The notes: generated by a model not told the origin, from the letters alone. A stretch of 11,214 bases of DNA from Flavobacteriaceae bacterium UBA7446 (GCA_002478685.1 DLPY01000069.1:1-11214); one strand, 5' to 3'; numbered from the stretch's first letter, positions 1-7,033 are shown. Numbers and translations: made by a program.

Positions 1-808
1 CTCTAAGTCTCGGAGTTAAATTTGTACTTTCCTCAACAATAATTTCATTAAAGTTTAGATTAATATTTGCACCCCCAAGCTGTTCTTCTTTATACGTGGC
101 AAAATTAAAATTGGAGTAATAGGGTTGAAGTTCTTCAAAGTTTTGATTAGGATCCAACTGACGTAGAAAATAGTTCAATCTAGTTATTTCCACATCAAAA
201 GTCGCTTCACGATTTCCAAAAAGGGAATCGATAGCATACAGTTTTTTATCAGGATACGGGTTTTCGGTTTCAGCATCTTGTCCGTCTGGCGTTCCGTCAC
301 CATCGGTATCTGGATTCAAGGGGTCAGTACCCGCATTTCGTTCTGCAATATCGCTCACACCGTCACCGTCTGAGTCACTATTTGGGTCTGAATCGTCAAA
401 GTCATATTCGTCAATCAATCCATCGCCATCCGCATCGTTTTGATTGGTGAAAAATGGTATTTCCAGCCATACGTCTGTAATGGTTTCTTGCTCATCAAAA
501 CTTTCTGAGCTTTCTAATGCAGCATTTTTATCACCAAAAGTAGGTGCATACGCACTTAAGTTAAATTGAGAAACTACAGCGGCAGAAGTTGTCCCGAACA
601 AATTATCGCGGTGTTCACCTAGTTGTAAAACCGCACCTGTATTTGTCTGTGCCACATCGATTAACGTGTGAGAAACTTTTACTGGATAAAGTGCTTTATT
701 TGCTTGAATAGTATTTGGGGGGAATACCTCCGCACCAACTTCATTAAACTTTTTATCGCATGATGCTAAGAGAAGCACAAGTACAATAGGGAAAATTTTT
801 TTAATCAT
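1..808 (-). CDS. DUF4270 family lipoprotein with calcium-binding repeat insert (3' end cut by window edge)
   Basis: I read 269 residues from the ATG at 806-808 down to the left edge with no stop, so the C-terminus is missing. The N-terminus (MIKKIFPIVLVLLLASC) is a lipoprotein signal with lipobox LASC and lipidation Cys17, which predicts a membrane-anchored, probably surface or periplasmic, protein. The following text (DKKFNEVGAEVF, then a 'TLIDVAQTNTGAVLQLGEHRDNLFG' type segment split over residues 49-72) resembles the DUF4270 lipoproteins of Bacteroidota, whose function is unknown. Residues 125-180 carry three DxDGDG loops like thrombospondin type 3 repeats. The gene starts only 7 bases after the stop of the GlgA-like gene, so both are probably one transcript. 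There is no Shine-Dalgarno before the start. The family call rests on remembered sequence style and on gene neighbourhood; the lipoprotein and Asp-rich calcium-loop calls are direct readings. Confidence 0.85.
   Translation of the reverse strand, partial: MIKKIFPIVLVLLLASCDKKFNEVGAEVFPPNTIQANKALYPVKVSHTLIDVAQTNTGAVLQLGEHRDNLFGTTSAAVVSQFNLSAYAPTFGDKNAALESSESFDEQETITDVWLEIPFFTNQNDADGDGLIDEYDFDDSDPNSDSDGDGVSDIAERNAGTDPLNPDTDGDGTPDGQDAETENPYPDKKLYAIDSLFGNREATFDVEITRLNYFLRQLDPNQNFEELQPYYSNFNFATYKEEQLGGANINLNFNEIIVEESTNLTPRLR
269..436 (-). repeat. Thrombospondin type 3-like calcium-binding repeats within the DUF4270 protein
   Basis: Residues 125-180 of the lipoprotein are rich in Asp and contain three DxDGDG loops: DADGDG at 125-130, DSDGDG at 145-150 and DTDGDG at 167-172. 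The spacers carry the usual companions (GLIDEYD, GVSDIAE, GTDPLNPDTDGDG). This is the pattern of TSP3 repeats, in which Asp side chains bind calcium in extracellular proteins. It is a protein-level repeat; the DNA copies are diverged. Confidence 0.85.
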
Positions 809-815
809 TCGGGTT

Positions 816-1619
816 TTAAAATTCAGTCTGATAAAAGGTTTCGTGGGCATTAAGAACATCGGATTCTTTACTTAATTCTAAAATGGGTTTTGAGCTGCTT
901 AAAGCGATTTTTTTAACTGCATCCCTGACTTCTTCACTTGCAATAATAATGCCATCAGAGTGCCGCACCGCATTGGAAAATAATGCATCAAGCATTGGTT
1001 TTTTTAAATCAGTCATATGTTCAGCTTCAATACCATCAAAAGTAATTTTTGAAAACAAATCTCCACCCAATTTTCCTTCAAAAGGAGGTGCAAAGAAAGA
1101 GGTTACAATTTTGGTATTGGCAAGCAAGGGTTCATCCTTATAATAAAACTTACAATATAGAGGTACCAAAGCGGTTATCCACCCTTGAACATGAATAATA
1201 TCTGGCGACCAATTCAATTTTTTTACTGTTTCAATAACGCCTTTAGCAAAGAAAATCGCACGCTCTTCGTTGTCTGCATAAAGCTTCCCGCTTTCCTCAG
1301 CATATAATCCACGCCCTTTAAAATAATCTTCGTTATCAATAAAATACACTTGCATTCGCTCTTTTGGAATAGACGCTACTTTAATAATCAATGGCATGTC
1401 TATATCGTTGACAACCAGATTCATGCCTGAAAGACGTATCACTTCATGCAATTGATGACGGCGTTCGTTAATCAATCCGTATTTTGGAATAAAAATGCGC
1501 GTTTGCCCACCACGGTCATTAACCATTTTTGGGACTTCAAACGCCAAATTGGAAAGTTCGCTATGTGGAAGGTACGGTACGACTTCTGATGATATGTATA
1601 ATACCTTTTTGTCTTTCAT
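816..1619 (-). CDS. Short glycogen/starch synthase-like protein (GT5 N-terminal domain only)
   Basis: A 267-residue protein matching the N-terminal Rossmann half of GlgA-type glycogen synthases (GT5, GT-B fold): beta-strand opening KVLYISSEVVPY at 5-16, GLYAEESGKLYADNEERA at 104-121, and DIIHVQGWITALVPLY at 140-155, which corresponds to the DIVHAHDW region of real synthases. A full GlgA is roughly 470-500 residues, so the C-terminal nucleotide-sugar-binding half is absent. The ADP-glucose loop KTGGL is also gone: residues 18-22 read PHSEL. I therefore infer that it is not a working synthase. The ending looks natural (TAA at 816-818, with the next gene 7 bases on) rather than a recent break. 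Its place between a DUF4270 lipoprotein and divergent panC is, as I recall, common across Bacteroidota, which suggests a conserved but unknown role. Automatic annotation as glycogen synthase should be treated with caution. Confidence 0.85.
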   Translation of the reverse strand: MKDKKVLYISSEVVPYLPHSELSNLAFEVPKMVNDRGGQTRIFIPKYGLINERRHQLHEVIRLSGMNLVVNDIDMPLIIKVASIPKERMQVYFIDNEDYFKGRGLYAEESGKLYADNEERAIFFAKGVIETVKKLNWSPDIIHVQGWITALVPLYCKFYYKDEPLLANTKIVTSFFAPPFEGKLGGDLFSKITFDGIEAEHMTDLKKPMLDALFSNAVRHSDGIIIASEEVRDAVKKIALSSSKPILELSKESDVLNAHETFYQTEF

Positions 1620-1651
1620 AAAGGCGCAAGCCGTATTTGTGAATTAAAAAA

Positions 1652-1659
1652 CAAATTTA
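1652..1659 (-). promoter_or_regulatory. Probable -7 promoter element for the glgA-like/DUF4270 unit
   Basis: Read on the minus strand this is TAAATTTG, an exact match to the Bacteroidota -7 consensus TAnnTTTG, 32 bases before the ATG of the GlgA-like gene. No clear -33 TTG lies at the usual distance; the nearest candidate is TTTA about 22 bases upstream. The motif is short and AT-rich, so chance occurrence is possible. Confidence 0.45.
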
Positions 1660-1668
1660 CTAAAAATT

Positions 1669-1700
1669 TACACGACTTTTGTAAACAACATGTTCGTGTA
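1669..1700. promoter_or_regulatory. Inverted repeat between the divergent glgA-like and panC genes
   Basis: TACACGA at 1669-1675 and TCGTGTA at 1694-1700 are perfect 7-base inverted arms 18 bases apart, centred in the 87-base divergent spacer. A second small palindrome, AACATGTT, lies at 1687-1694. A -7-like GACTTTTG for panC (1674-1681, one mismatch to TAnnTTTG) sits between and over the arms. The arrangement could be an operator shared by both directions, but 7-base arms can arise by chance. Confidence 0.35.
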
Positions 1701-1706
1701 CTAACT

Positions 1707-2543
1707 ATGCCCTTATATCGTAATTTAGAAGATGTCCATTACACCCGGCAAAAAAAATCTGCAAATCAATGCGGACTAGTCCCTACCATGGGTGCGTTAC
1801 ACCAAGGGCATCTTGCACTTATAGCACAAGCACAAAAAGAAAACGAAAGTGTTTGGGTAAGCATTTTTGTGAATCCAACCCAATTTAACAATCCAGCCGA
1901 TTTGGATAAATATCCTGTAAGCCTAGCAGCTGACGTAGAAGCAATTCACAACATTCATCCAAACATAAAAATTTTTGTGCCATCGGTTTCAGAAATGTAC
2001 CCTGACAAAGCCGAAGCAATGACATTCTCATTTAATGGGCTTGATAAGGTGATGGAAGGCGCAGACCGCCCTGGACATTTTAATGGGGTTCTTACAATTG
2101 TATCTAAGCTATTTGAAGTCATTAGACCCCATCATGCCTATTTTGGAGAAAAAGATTTTCAACAGTTACAAATCATCAAAAATTGGGTAAACACAACTGT
2201 CATTCCTACAAACATAGTACCGTGTCCTATTGTAAGAGAGGCTAACGGACTTGCCATGAGTTCTCGCAACGAACTTCTTTCAAAAGCGGCTAGAGCCGAG
2301 GCGGGTTTCATTTACACTGCGCTAAAACATTGTGCTGAAAGCGATATGAAAAAGACGGAAATCTATACTCATATTGCACAAGCCTTTGCCAAGCACCCCG
2401 CATTTAAGCTACACTACGCCTTGTGCGTGAATGAAGAAACCTTACAGGAAGTATTTAAAATTGATTCCTCTCAAAATCAGCGGCTTTTTATAGCGGCATC
2501 CGTTGAGGGTCTACGATTAATCGATAATATCGCATTAAAATAA
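1707..2543 (+). CDS. panC: Pantoate--beta-alanine ligase (pantothenate synthetase)
   Basis: Catalyses ATP-dependent joining of pantoate and beta-alanine to pantothenate, the precursor of coenzyme A; cytosolic. At 278 residues it is the usual family length. The nucleotidyltransferase signature is complete: VPTMGALHQGH at 25-35 (HxGH ATP-binding motif), FVNPTQFNN at 54-62, GADRPGHFNGV at 118-128, GEKDFQQLQ at 147-155 and VREANGLAMSSRN at 176-188. The ATG at 1707 places VPTMG about 25 residues from the N-terminus, as in characterised PanC. It is followed after 13 bases by panD, whose product makes its beta-alanine substrate, so the two act in sequence. The 87-base upstream spacer is shared with the divergent GlgA-like gene and contains an inverted repeat. 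panB, which makes pantoate, is not in this window. Confidence 0.97.
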   Translation: MPLYRNLEDVHYTRQKKSANQCGLVPTMGALHQGHLALIAQAQKENESVWVSIFVNPTQFNNPADLDKYPVSLAADVEAIHNIHPNIKIFVPSVSEMYPDKAEAMTFSFNGLDKVMEGADRPGHFNGVLTIVSKLFEVIRPHHAYFGEKDFQQLQIIKNWVNTTVIPTNIVPCPIVREANGLAMSSRNELLSKAARAEAGFIYTALKHCAESDMKKTEIYTHIAQAFAKHPAFKLHYALCVNEETLQEVFKIDSSQNQRLFIAASVEGLRLIDNIALK

Positions 2544-2544
2544 T

Positions 2545-2552
2545 TACATTTG
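2545..2552 (+). promoter_or_regulatory. -7 promoter-like element immediately before panD
   Basis: TACATTTG matches TAnnTTTG exactly and lies just after the panC stop, with only CGCC between it and the panD ATG. If used, transcription would begin at or within a base or two of the ATG, giving a leaderless panD mRNA and partly uncoupling panD, the flippase-like gene and radA from panC. The same TTTGCGCCATG string precedes glyS. No convincing -33 element is visible. Confidence 0.5.
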
Positions 2553-2556
2553 CGCC

Positions 2557-2907
2557 ATGCAAATTGAGGTTTTAAAATCTAAAATTCATCGCGTAAGCGT
2601 TACGGGTGCAGAGTTAGACTACATCGGAAGTATTACCATTGACAAAACCCTTATGAATGCTGCAAATATCATTGCAGGTGAAAAGGTGCAAGTAGTGAAT
2701 GTGAATAACGGCGAGCGACTTGAAACCTACGTCATTGAAGGTTTAGCAGATTCAGGTGAAATTACACTTAACGGGCCTGCTGCACGTAAAGTGCAAGAAG
2801 GTGATGTGATTATTATTATCAGCTACGCTAGCATGCCATTTGATGTTGCAAAAACATTTACCCCCACCTTGATTTTTCCAAATACTTCTACAAATTCCCT
2901 AGACTAA
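2557..2907 (+). CDS. panD: Aspartate 1-decarboxylase (pyruvoyl-dependent)
   Basis: Decarboxylates L-aspartate to beta-alanine for pantothenate synthesis. The 116-residue proenzyme is full length for the family. Self-cleavage should occur in YIGSITID between Gly24 and Ser25, with Ser25 becoming the pyruvoyl group. Other known active-site residues are at canonical positions: Lys9, His11, Arg54, Thr57, Tyr58 and Asn72. The usual NGAAAR loop reads NGPAAR at 72-77, a mild change. It sits 13 bases after panC, whose enzyme consumes its product, and 4 bases before the membrane protein gene, so it is part of the same compact unit, possibly with its own promoter at 2545-2552. The start is secure because the numbering then matches the E. 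coli enzyme. Confidence 0.97.
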   Translation: MQIEVLKSKIHRVSVTGAELDYIGSITIDKTLMNAANIIAGEKVQVVNVNNGERLETYVIEGLADSGEITLNGPAARKVQEGDVIIIISYASMPFDVAKTFTPTLIFPNTSTNSLD

Positions 2908-2911
2908 CTCT

Positions 2912-3868
2912 ATGTCTACATTCCTTAAGCTCCTTAAAAATGTAGTTCCGTTAGGGCTTGGACTATATTTGGTGTATTTTTCATTTGAAAATACCGCAGA
3001 AGAAGATCGTACACAAATTATCTCTGCCATCACGCAAGCCGATTTAAAATTTGTGCTTTTATCATTGGTTTTTGGTGCATTGAGTCACCTATCCCGCGCC
3101 TATCGTTGGAATTTTTTACTAAAACCGCTTGGCTATCAACCCTCATTTATCATTAGGGCGCTTACCGTAATGATTTCCTATTTCTCAAATTTAGGTATCC
3201 CCCGCTCTGGAGAAGTATTACGCGCCACCGCATTGGCAACTTATGCCAATGTTCCATTTCAAAAAGGATTTGGCACCATCGTCACTGAGCGTATCATTGA
3301 CATCATATTATTATTATTCTTTATTGGGTTTGGCTTCTTGCTTAATCGCGATTTGCTGCTAGAGGTCATTGAGAATCCAACGTTTAACGCCTATACGTTG
3401 TTTTGGATAGCAGCAACTGCAGTACTGTTTTTTGTGTTCATCCGAAAACTTAAACACTCACAAAAGTTGTGGGCAACAAAAATTGTTGGTTTTTTTAATG
3501 GGCTTTGGGCGGGAATGCTATCGGTACGAACCATGAAAAATAGATGGGAATTTATCGCACATACGCTTTTTATTTGGGGAATGTATTTGATGATGTTTTG
3601 GGTAGTTACCTTTGCCCTACCCGAAACAAGCGGACTGCCTCTTTCGGCTATTCTCCCGGCATTTATTGCTGGTGGTTTTGCTATGTCTGCCACTAATGGC
3701 GGAATCGGTTTATACCCGTTGGCAGTAGCTGCAATACTACAAGCGTTTGCCGTACCTTACCCGCAAGCCTTGGCGTTTGGGTGGGTCATGTGGACAGGGC
3801 AAACCCTCATGGTAATAGTGTTTGGCAGCCTTTCTTTTTTACTCCTTCCCATTTTGTCCAAAAAATAA
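2912..3868 (+). CDS. Flippase-like / LPG synthase transmembrane-domain family protein
   Basis: A 318-residue multi-pass inner-membrane protein. Hydrophobic segments lie at about 9-25, 46-62, 80-95, 127-144, 160-177, 214-235, 245-272 and 285-315. Family motifs of the UPF0104 / lysylphosphatidylglycerol-synthase membrane domain group (PF03706) are visible: SRAYRW at 61-66, PRSGEVLRA at 97-105, TERIIDII at 125-132 and NGGIGLYPLAV at 262-272. There is no C-terminal aminoacyl-transferase domain, so it is not MprF itself; related stand-alone proteins are called flippase-like, and the cargo is unknown. It starts 4 bases after panD and ends 13 bases before radA. I recall this panC-panD-flippase-radA order from many flavobacteria, but no functional link to CoA or DNA repair is obvious. 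Family call good; substrate unknown. Confidence 0.88.
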   Translation: MSTFLKLLKNVVPLGLGLYLVYFSFENTAEEDRTQIISAITQADLKFVLLSLVFGALSHLSRAYRWNFLLKPLGYQPSFIIRALTVMISYFSNLGIPRSGEVLRATALATYANVPFQKGFGTIVTERIIDIILLLFFIGFGFLLNRDLLLEVIENPTFNAYTLFWIAATAVLFFVFIRKLKHSQKLWATKIVGFFNGLWAGMLSVRTMKNRWEFIAHTLFIWGMYLMMFWVVTFALPETSGLPLSAILPAFIAGGFAMSATNGGIGLYPLAVAAILQAFAVPYPQALAFGWVMWTGQTLMVIVFGSLSFLLLPILSKK

Positions 3869-3869
3869 G

Positions 3870-3877
3870 TAGCTTCG
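3870..3877 (+). promoter_or_regulatory. Weak -7-like element before radA
   Basis: TAGCTTCG has one mismatch to TAnnTTTG and lies exactly four bases before the radA ATG, the same spacing as at panD and glyS. Weak on its own; supported mainly by the repeated spacing. Confidence 0.25.
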
Positions 3878-3881
3878 CTTG

Positions 3882-5231
3882 ATGGCAAAAGTCAAAAAGG
3901 CATTTTTTTGTACCCACTGTGGTACGCAACACACACAATGGCAGGGGCAATGTAGCTCTTGTAAAAGCTGGAACACACTTCAAGAAGAAGTTTTGGACAA
4001 CCCAAAAAAAGCGGCATGGCAATTTGAAAAAGCTGCGCCTGTAAAGGCAAGTCCTATGCGTATTCAAGATGTAGCCATAGATGCACTAAAACGACTTTCT
4101 TCTGGCGATCCTGAACTCGACCGTGTGTTGGGCGGAGGAATTGTTCCTGGAGCCATGATGCTTGTAGGAGGCGAACCCGGCATTGGAAAATCTACACTAT
4201 TGTTGCAAGTAGCGCTTTCCGTCACAGGAAATGTAGTTTATGTGTCAGGCGAAGAAAGCGAACATCAAATTAAACTACGAAGCGCGCGAGTTACTGAAGA
4301 AAGCAGCGAATGTTATTTACTTACAGAAACGAATACACAATCAATTTTACACCATTTAGGTAAGCTACAACCCGCACTTGTTGTTATTGATTCCATTCAA
4401 ACTTTACATTCAGATGTGATTGATAGTACCGCAGGAAGCGTATCACAAATCCGCACCTGTGCTGCCGAATTGCTACAGTTTGCCAAAAGCACACAAACAC
4501 CTGTTTTTTTGGTAGGGCATATTACCAAAGATGGTGCGATTGCAGGACCAAAAGTGTTGGAACATATGGTAGATACTGTACTTCATTTTGAAGGTGACAG
4601 AAATCATGTATACCGCATTTTACGTGCTCACAAAAACCGTTTTGGTACTACGGCTGAACTAGGTATTTACTCCATGTCACAAGAAGGACTTTTGCCTGTT
4701 ACCAACCCTAGTGCGTTGCTTATTTCTGCTGAAAGTGCTGGGCTTAGTGGACACGCCATTGGTACTACTGTTGAGGGCATTCGCCCCATGCTGATAGAAG
4801 TGCAAGCGCTGGTAAGCTCTGCCGTATATGGGACACCCCAACGAAGTAGTACAGGTTTTGATAACAAACGCCTAAACATGCTGTTGGCGGTATTGGAAAA
4901 ACGCGCTGGCTTTCAGTTAGGTGCAAAAGATGTGTTTCTAAATCTTGCTGGAGGGCTTCGCCTTGACGATCCGGGATTGGATTTGGCGGTTATGGTGGCT
5001 GTTCTCTCCAGTAGTTTGGATGTTGCTATTCCTAAGGGTTATACATTTGCTGCCGAGGTAGGACTTTCGGGCGAGTTACGCAATGTTCCCAAAATGGAAC
5101 AGCGTATGCAAGAAACCACAAAACTAGGCTTTGAGCGTATGGTCGTGGCGCAAAAAGTACCTACCGCACCCAAAGGGTTGGAGCTTATTCGATTAGCTAC
5201 CATTCAAGAGGTAGTAGCGCATTTGTTTTAA
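3882..5231 (+). CDS. radA: DNA repair/recombination ATPase RadA
   Basis: RadA (Sms) is a RecA-like, DnaB-like helicase that promotes branch migration and processing of recombination intermediates; cytosolic. At 449 residues it is full length. Domains in order: N-terminal zinc finger CTHC (10-13) and CSSC (24-27); Walker A GEPGIGKS at 97-104; Walker B LVVIDS at 166-171; the RadA-specific KNRFG at 251-255; and a C-terminal Lon-protease-like domain, recognisable from the LDDPGLDLAV stretch and AEVGLSGELRNV. I start at the ATG at 3882 (MAKVKKAFFC), as in homologues; an in-frame TTG directly before it adds one residue and is less likely. It is last in the panC-panD-flippase unit. Its stop codon overlaps that of the convergent aldo/keto reductase by 4 bases (TTAA at 5228-5231), leaving no room for a terminator between them. 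Confidence 0.97.
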   Translation: MAKVKKAFFCTHCGTQHTQWQGQCSSCKSWNTLQEEVLDNPKKAAWQFEKAAPVKASPMRIQDVAIDALKRLSSGDPELDRVLGGGIVPGAMMLVGGEPGIGKSTLLLQVALSVTGNVVYVSGEESEHQIKLRSARVTEESSECYLLTETNTQSILHHLGKLQPALVVIDSIQTLHSDVIDSTAGSVSQIRTCAAELLQFAKSTQTPVFLVGHITKDGAIAGPKVLEHMVDTVLHFEGDRNHVYRILRAHKNRFGTTAELGIYSMSQEGLLPVTNPSALLISAESAGLSGHAIGTTVEGIRPMLIEVQALVSSAVYGTPQRSSTGFDNKRLNMLLAVLEKRAGFQLGAKDVFLNLAGGLRLDDPGLDLAVMVAVLSSSLDVAIPKGYTFAAEVGLSGELRNVPKMEQRMQETTKLGFERMVVAQKVPTAPKGLELIRLATIQEVVAHLF

Positions 5232-6265
5232 GGCGAAGGATTAGGTATACTGTTATGCACGGCATCAATTTCTGCTAAAATACCTTCTGATAAGGTTACA
5301 TCGGCAGTAGCAATGTTTTCCGCCAACTGGCCCATGGTGGTAGCGCCAATAATATTGGACATTACAAAAGGACGATCCGTAACAAATGCTAAAGATAGCT
5401 GCGTTAATGACAACTTATGCTTTTCGGCAATCTTGGCATAGGCTTCAGTTGCTTCCGTGGCTTCTTTGCTGCTATACCTTTTCATGCGTGGGAATAATTT
5501 TAACCTGCTTTTTTCAGGTAGATTTCCACGACGGTATTTTCCAGAAAGTACACCGAATGCTAACGGAGAATATGCCAATAATCCCAATTGTTCTCGATGG
5601 GAAACCTCCGCATTTCCCACCTCAAAAGTACGATTGAGCAAGGAGTACGGATTTTGAATCGTTTTCATTCGGGGTAGGTTTTTGTGTTCGGCTAAGGCAA
5701 GGTATTTCATCGTACCCCAAGGCGTTTCATTCGATAGACCTATGTGTCTTATTTTTCCTTCCTTAATAAAATCGTCAAGGGTTTCTAAAACTTGTTGAAA
5801 ATTGATTTCCCATTGCTCATTTTCATCTGGTGCATAGTCCCGTTTTCCAAAAAAATTGGCGTTGCGTTCAGGCCAATGCAGTTGGTATAAATCAATATAA
5901 TCGGTTTTTAGACGCATCAAACTTCCTTCCAACGCCTCACGAACGCTATCGGGCGTAAAGCCAGTGGTGCGAATATGGGCAGTATAAGCCCCTGGTCCAG
6001 CAATTTTGGTGGCTAATACCACCTTGTCGCGGTTTTTACGCTGTTCAAACCAAGTGCCGATAATCCGCTCCGTGTCGGCGTAGGTTTCTGCGTTGGCAGG
6101 CACGGGATATAATTCTGCCGTATCAAAAAAATTCACCCCTTTTCCTAGGGCGTAATCCATTTGCTCAAAGCCATCGTTTTGCGTGTTTTGGTTGCCCCAA
6201 GTCATGGTGCCAAGGCAAATTTTACTCACCTGAATATCGGAGTGGGGAATTGTCGTGTATTTCAT
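5228..6265 (-). CDS. Tas-like aldo/keto reductase
   Basis: A 345-residue NADPH-dependent oxidoreductase of the aldo/keto reductase superfamily (TIM barrel, cytosolic). It aligns by eye almost end to end with E. coli Tas, which is about the same length: IPHSDIQVSKICLGTMTWG at 6-24, NFFDTAELYPVP at 45-56, RLKTDYIDLYQLHWPERN at 118-135, TIQNPYSLLNR(T/S)FEVG in the middle and IIGATTMGQLAENI near the C-terminus. The catalytic tetrad is present: Asp48, Tyr53, Lys87 and His130. The physiological substrate is unknown; E. coli Tas was found as a suppressor of a tyrosine auxotrophy, which does not define its reaction here. The gene begins 3 bases after the xth stop, so it is probably co-transcribed with xth, and it ends in a 4-base tail-to-tail overlap with radA. 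Confidence 0.93.
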   Translation of the reverse strand: MKYTTIPHSDIQVSKICLGTMTWGNQNTQNDGFEQMDYALGKGVNFFDTAELYPVPANAETYADTERIIGTWFEQRKNRDKVVLATKIAGPGAYTAHIRTTGFTPDSVREALEGSLMRLKTDYIDLYQLHWPERNANFFGKRDYAPDENEQWEINFQQVLETLDDFIKEGKIRHIGLSNETPWGTMKYLALAEHKNLPRMKTIQNPYSLLNRTFEVGNAEVSHREQLGLLAYSPLAFGVLSGKYRRGNLPEKSRLKLFPRMKRYSSKEATEATEAYAKIAEKHKLSLTQLSLAFVTDRPFVMSNIIGATTMGQLAENIATADVTLSEGILAEIDAVHNSIPNPSP

Positions 6266-6268
6266 CTA

Positions 6269-7033
6269 TTATATTGCAAGTGTTACGCCAACAGGACAGT
6301 GGTCAGAGTGGACAGCTTGGGGAAGAATAAATGCACGTTCAATGTTATTTTTAAGCGGTTCAGAAACCATGGCGTAATCAATGCGCCAACCCTTATTGTT
6401 ATTTCGGGCATTGGCGCGGTAGCTCCACCAACTATAGTGATGTGGAGCTTTATTTAGGTGTCGAAACGAATCCACAAAACCGCTATGAATAAAGCCGTCT
6501 AGCCAAGTACGTTCTTCGGGCAAAAAGCCAGAAACCTTTGCATTGCGCACAGGATCGTGAATATCTATGGCTTCATGACAAATGTTGTAATCGCCACAAA
6601 TGACCAAATTAGGGAAGTCTTTTTTTAGGTTATCTACATAAAATTGAAAATCGTCCATATAGTTGAACTTATACGCCAATCTGTCTGGATTGGTACCCGA
6701 AGGCAAATACAAGCTCATCACAGAAACGTTGTCAAAATCCACGCGCAAATTGCGCCCTTCAGCATCCATATAATCTATCCCTGTGCCGTAGGTAACATTA
6801 TTGGGTTTTTGCTTACACAAAATAGCAACAGAGCTATACCCCTTCTTTTGTGCTGAAAACCAATAGTGATACGGATAGCCTACCTTTTCAAAAACCGTAA
6901 GGTCAAGTTGCTCAGGTCGCGCTTTGGTCTCTTGAAGGCAAAGGACATCTGGCAATGCTGCTTGTAACCAATCTAAAAAACCCTTGTTGAGTGCAGCACG
7001 AATGCCGTTCACGTTGTATGAAATAATTTGCAT
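6269..7033 (-). CDS. xth: Exodeoxyribonuclease III (AP endonuclease, EEP family)
   Basis: Cuts DNA 5' of abasic sites and removes 3' blocks and nucleotides during base excision repair; cytosolic, magnesium-dependent. From the ATG at 7031-7033 the protein has 254 residues and opens MQIISYNVNGIRAAL, exactly where homologues begin; an in-frame GTG at 7060 would add nine unrelated residues and is rejected. Catalytic landmarks: Asn7, Glu35 in LQETK, Tyr109 in SLYLPSGT, Asp148 and Asn150 in GDYN, Asp219 in GWRIDY, and Asp244-His245 in SDHCPVG. The motif NARNNNKGWRIDY is typical of the ExoIII type. It is the first gene of a two-gene unit with the Tas-like reductase, 3 bases apart. A -7-like TATTTTAG (minus strand, 7039-7046, one mismatch) lies five bases before the ATG. 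Confidence 0.95.
   Translation of the reverse strand: MQIISYNVNGIRAALNKGFLDWLQAALPDVLCLQETKARPEQLDLTVFEKVGYPYHYWFSAQKKGYSSVAILCKQKPNNVTYGTGIDYMDAEGRNLRVDFDNVSVMSLYLPSGTNPDRLAYKFNYMDDFQFYVDNLKKDFPNLVICGDYNICHEAIDIHDPVRNAKVSGFLPEERTWLDGFIHSGFVDSFRHLNKAPHHYSWWSYRANARNNNKGWRIDYAMVSEPLKNNIERAFILPQAVHSDHCPVGVTLAI

Noticed and set aside
883..1143. Plus-strand open frame opposite the GlgA-like gene
   Set aside because: It is the antisense of a well-supported coding region, has no recognisable family or start signal, and reads as low-information shadow sequence.
3879..3881. TTG as the radA start
   Set aside because: The next codon is ATG and gives the normal RadA N-terminus; the TTG only adds one residue.
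5228..5231. Rho-independent terminators between convergent genes
   Set aside because: The stop codons overlap, and I see no GC-rich stem followed by a T run at either junction.
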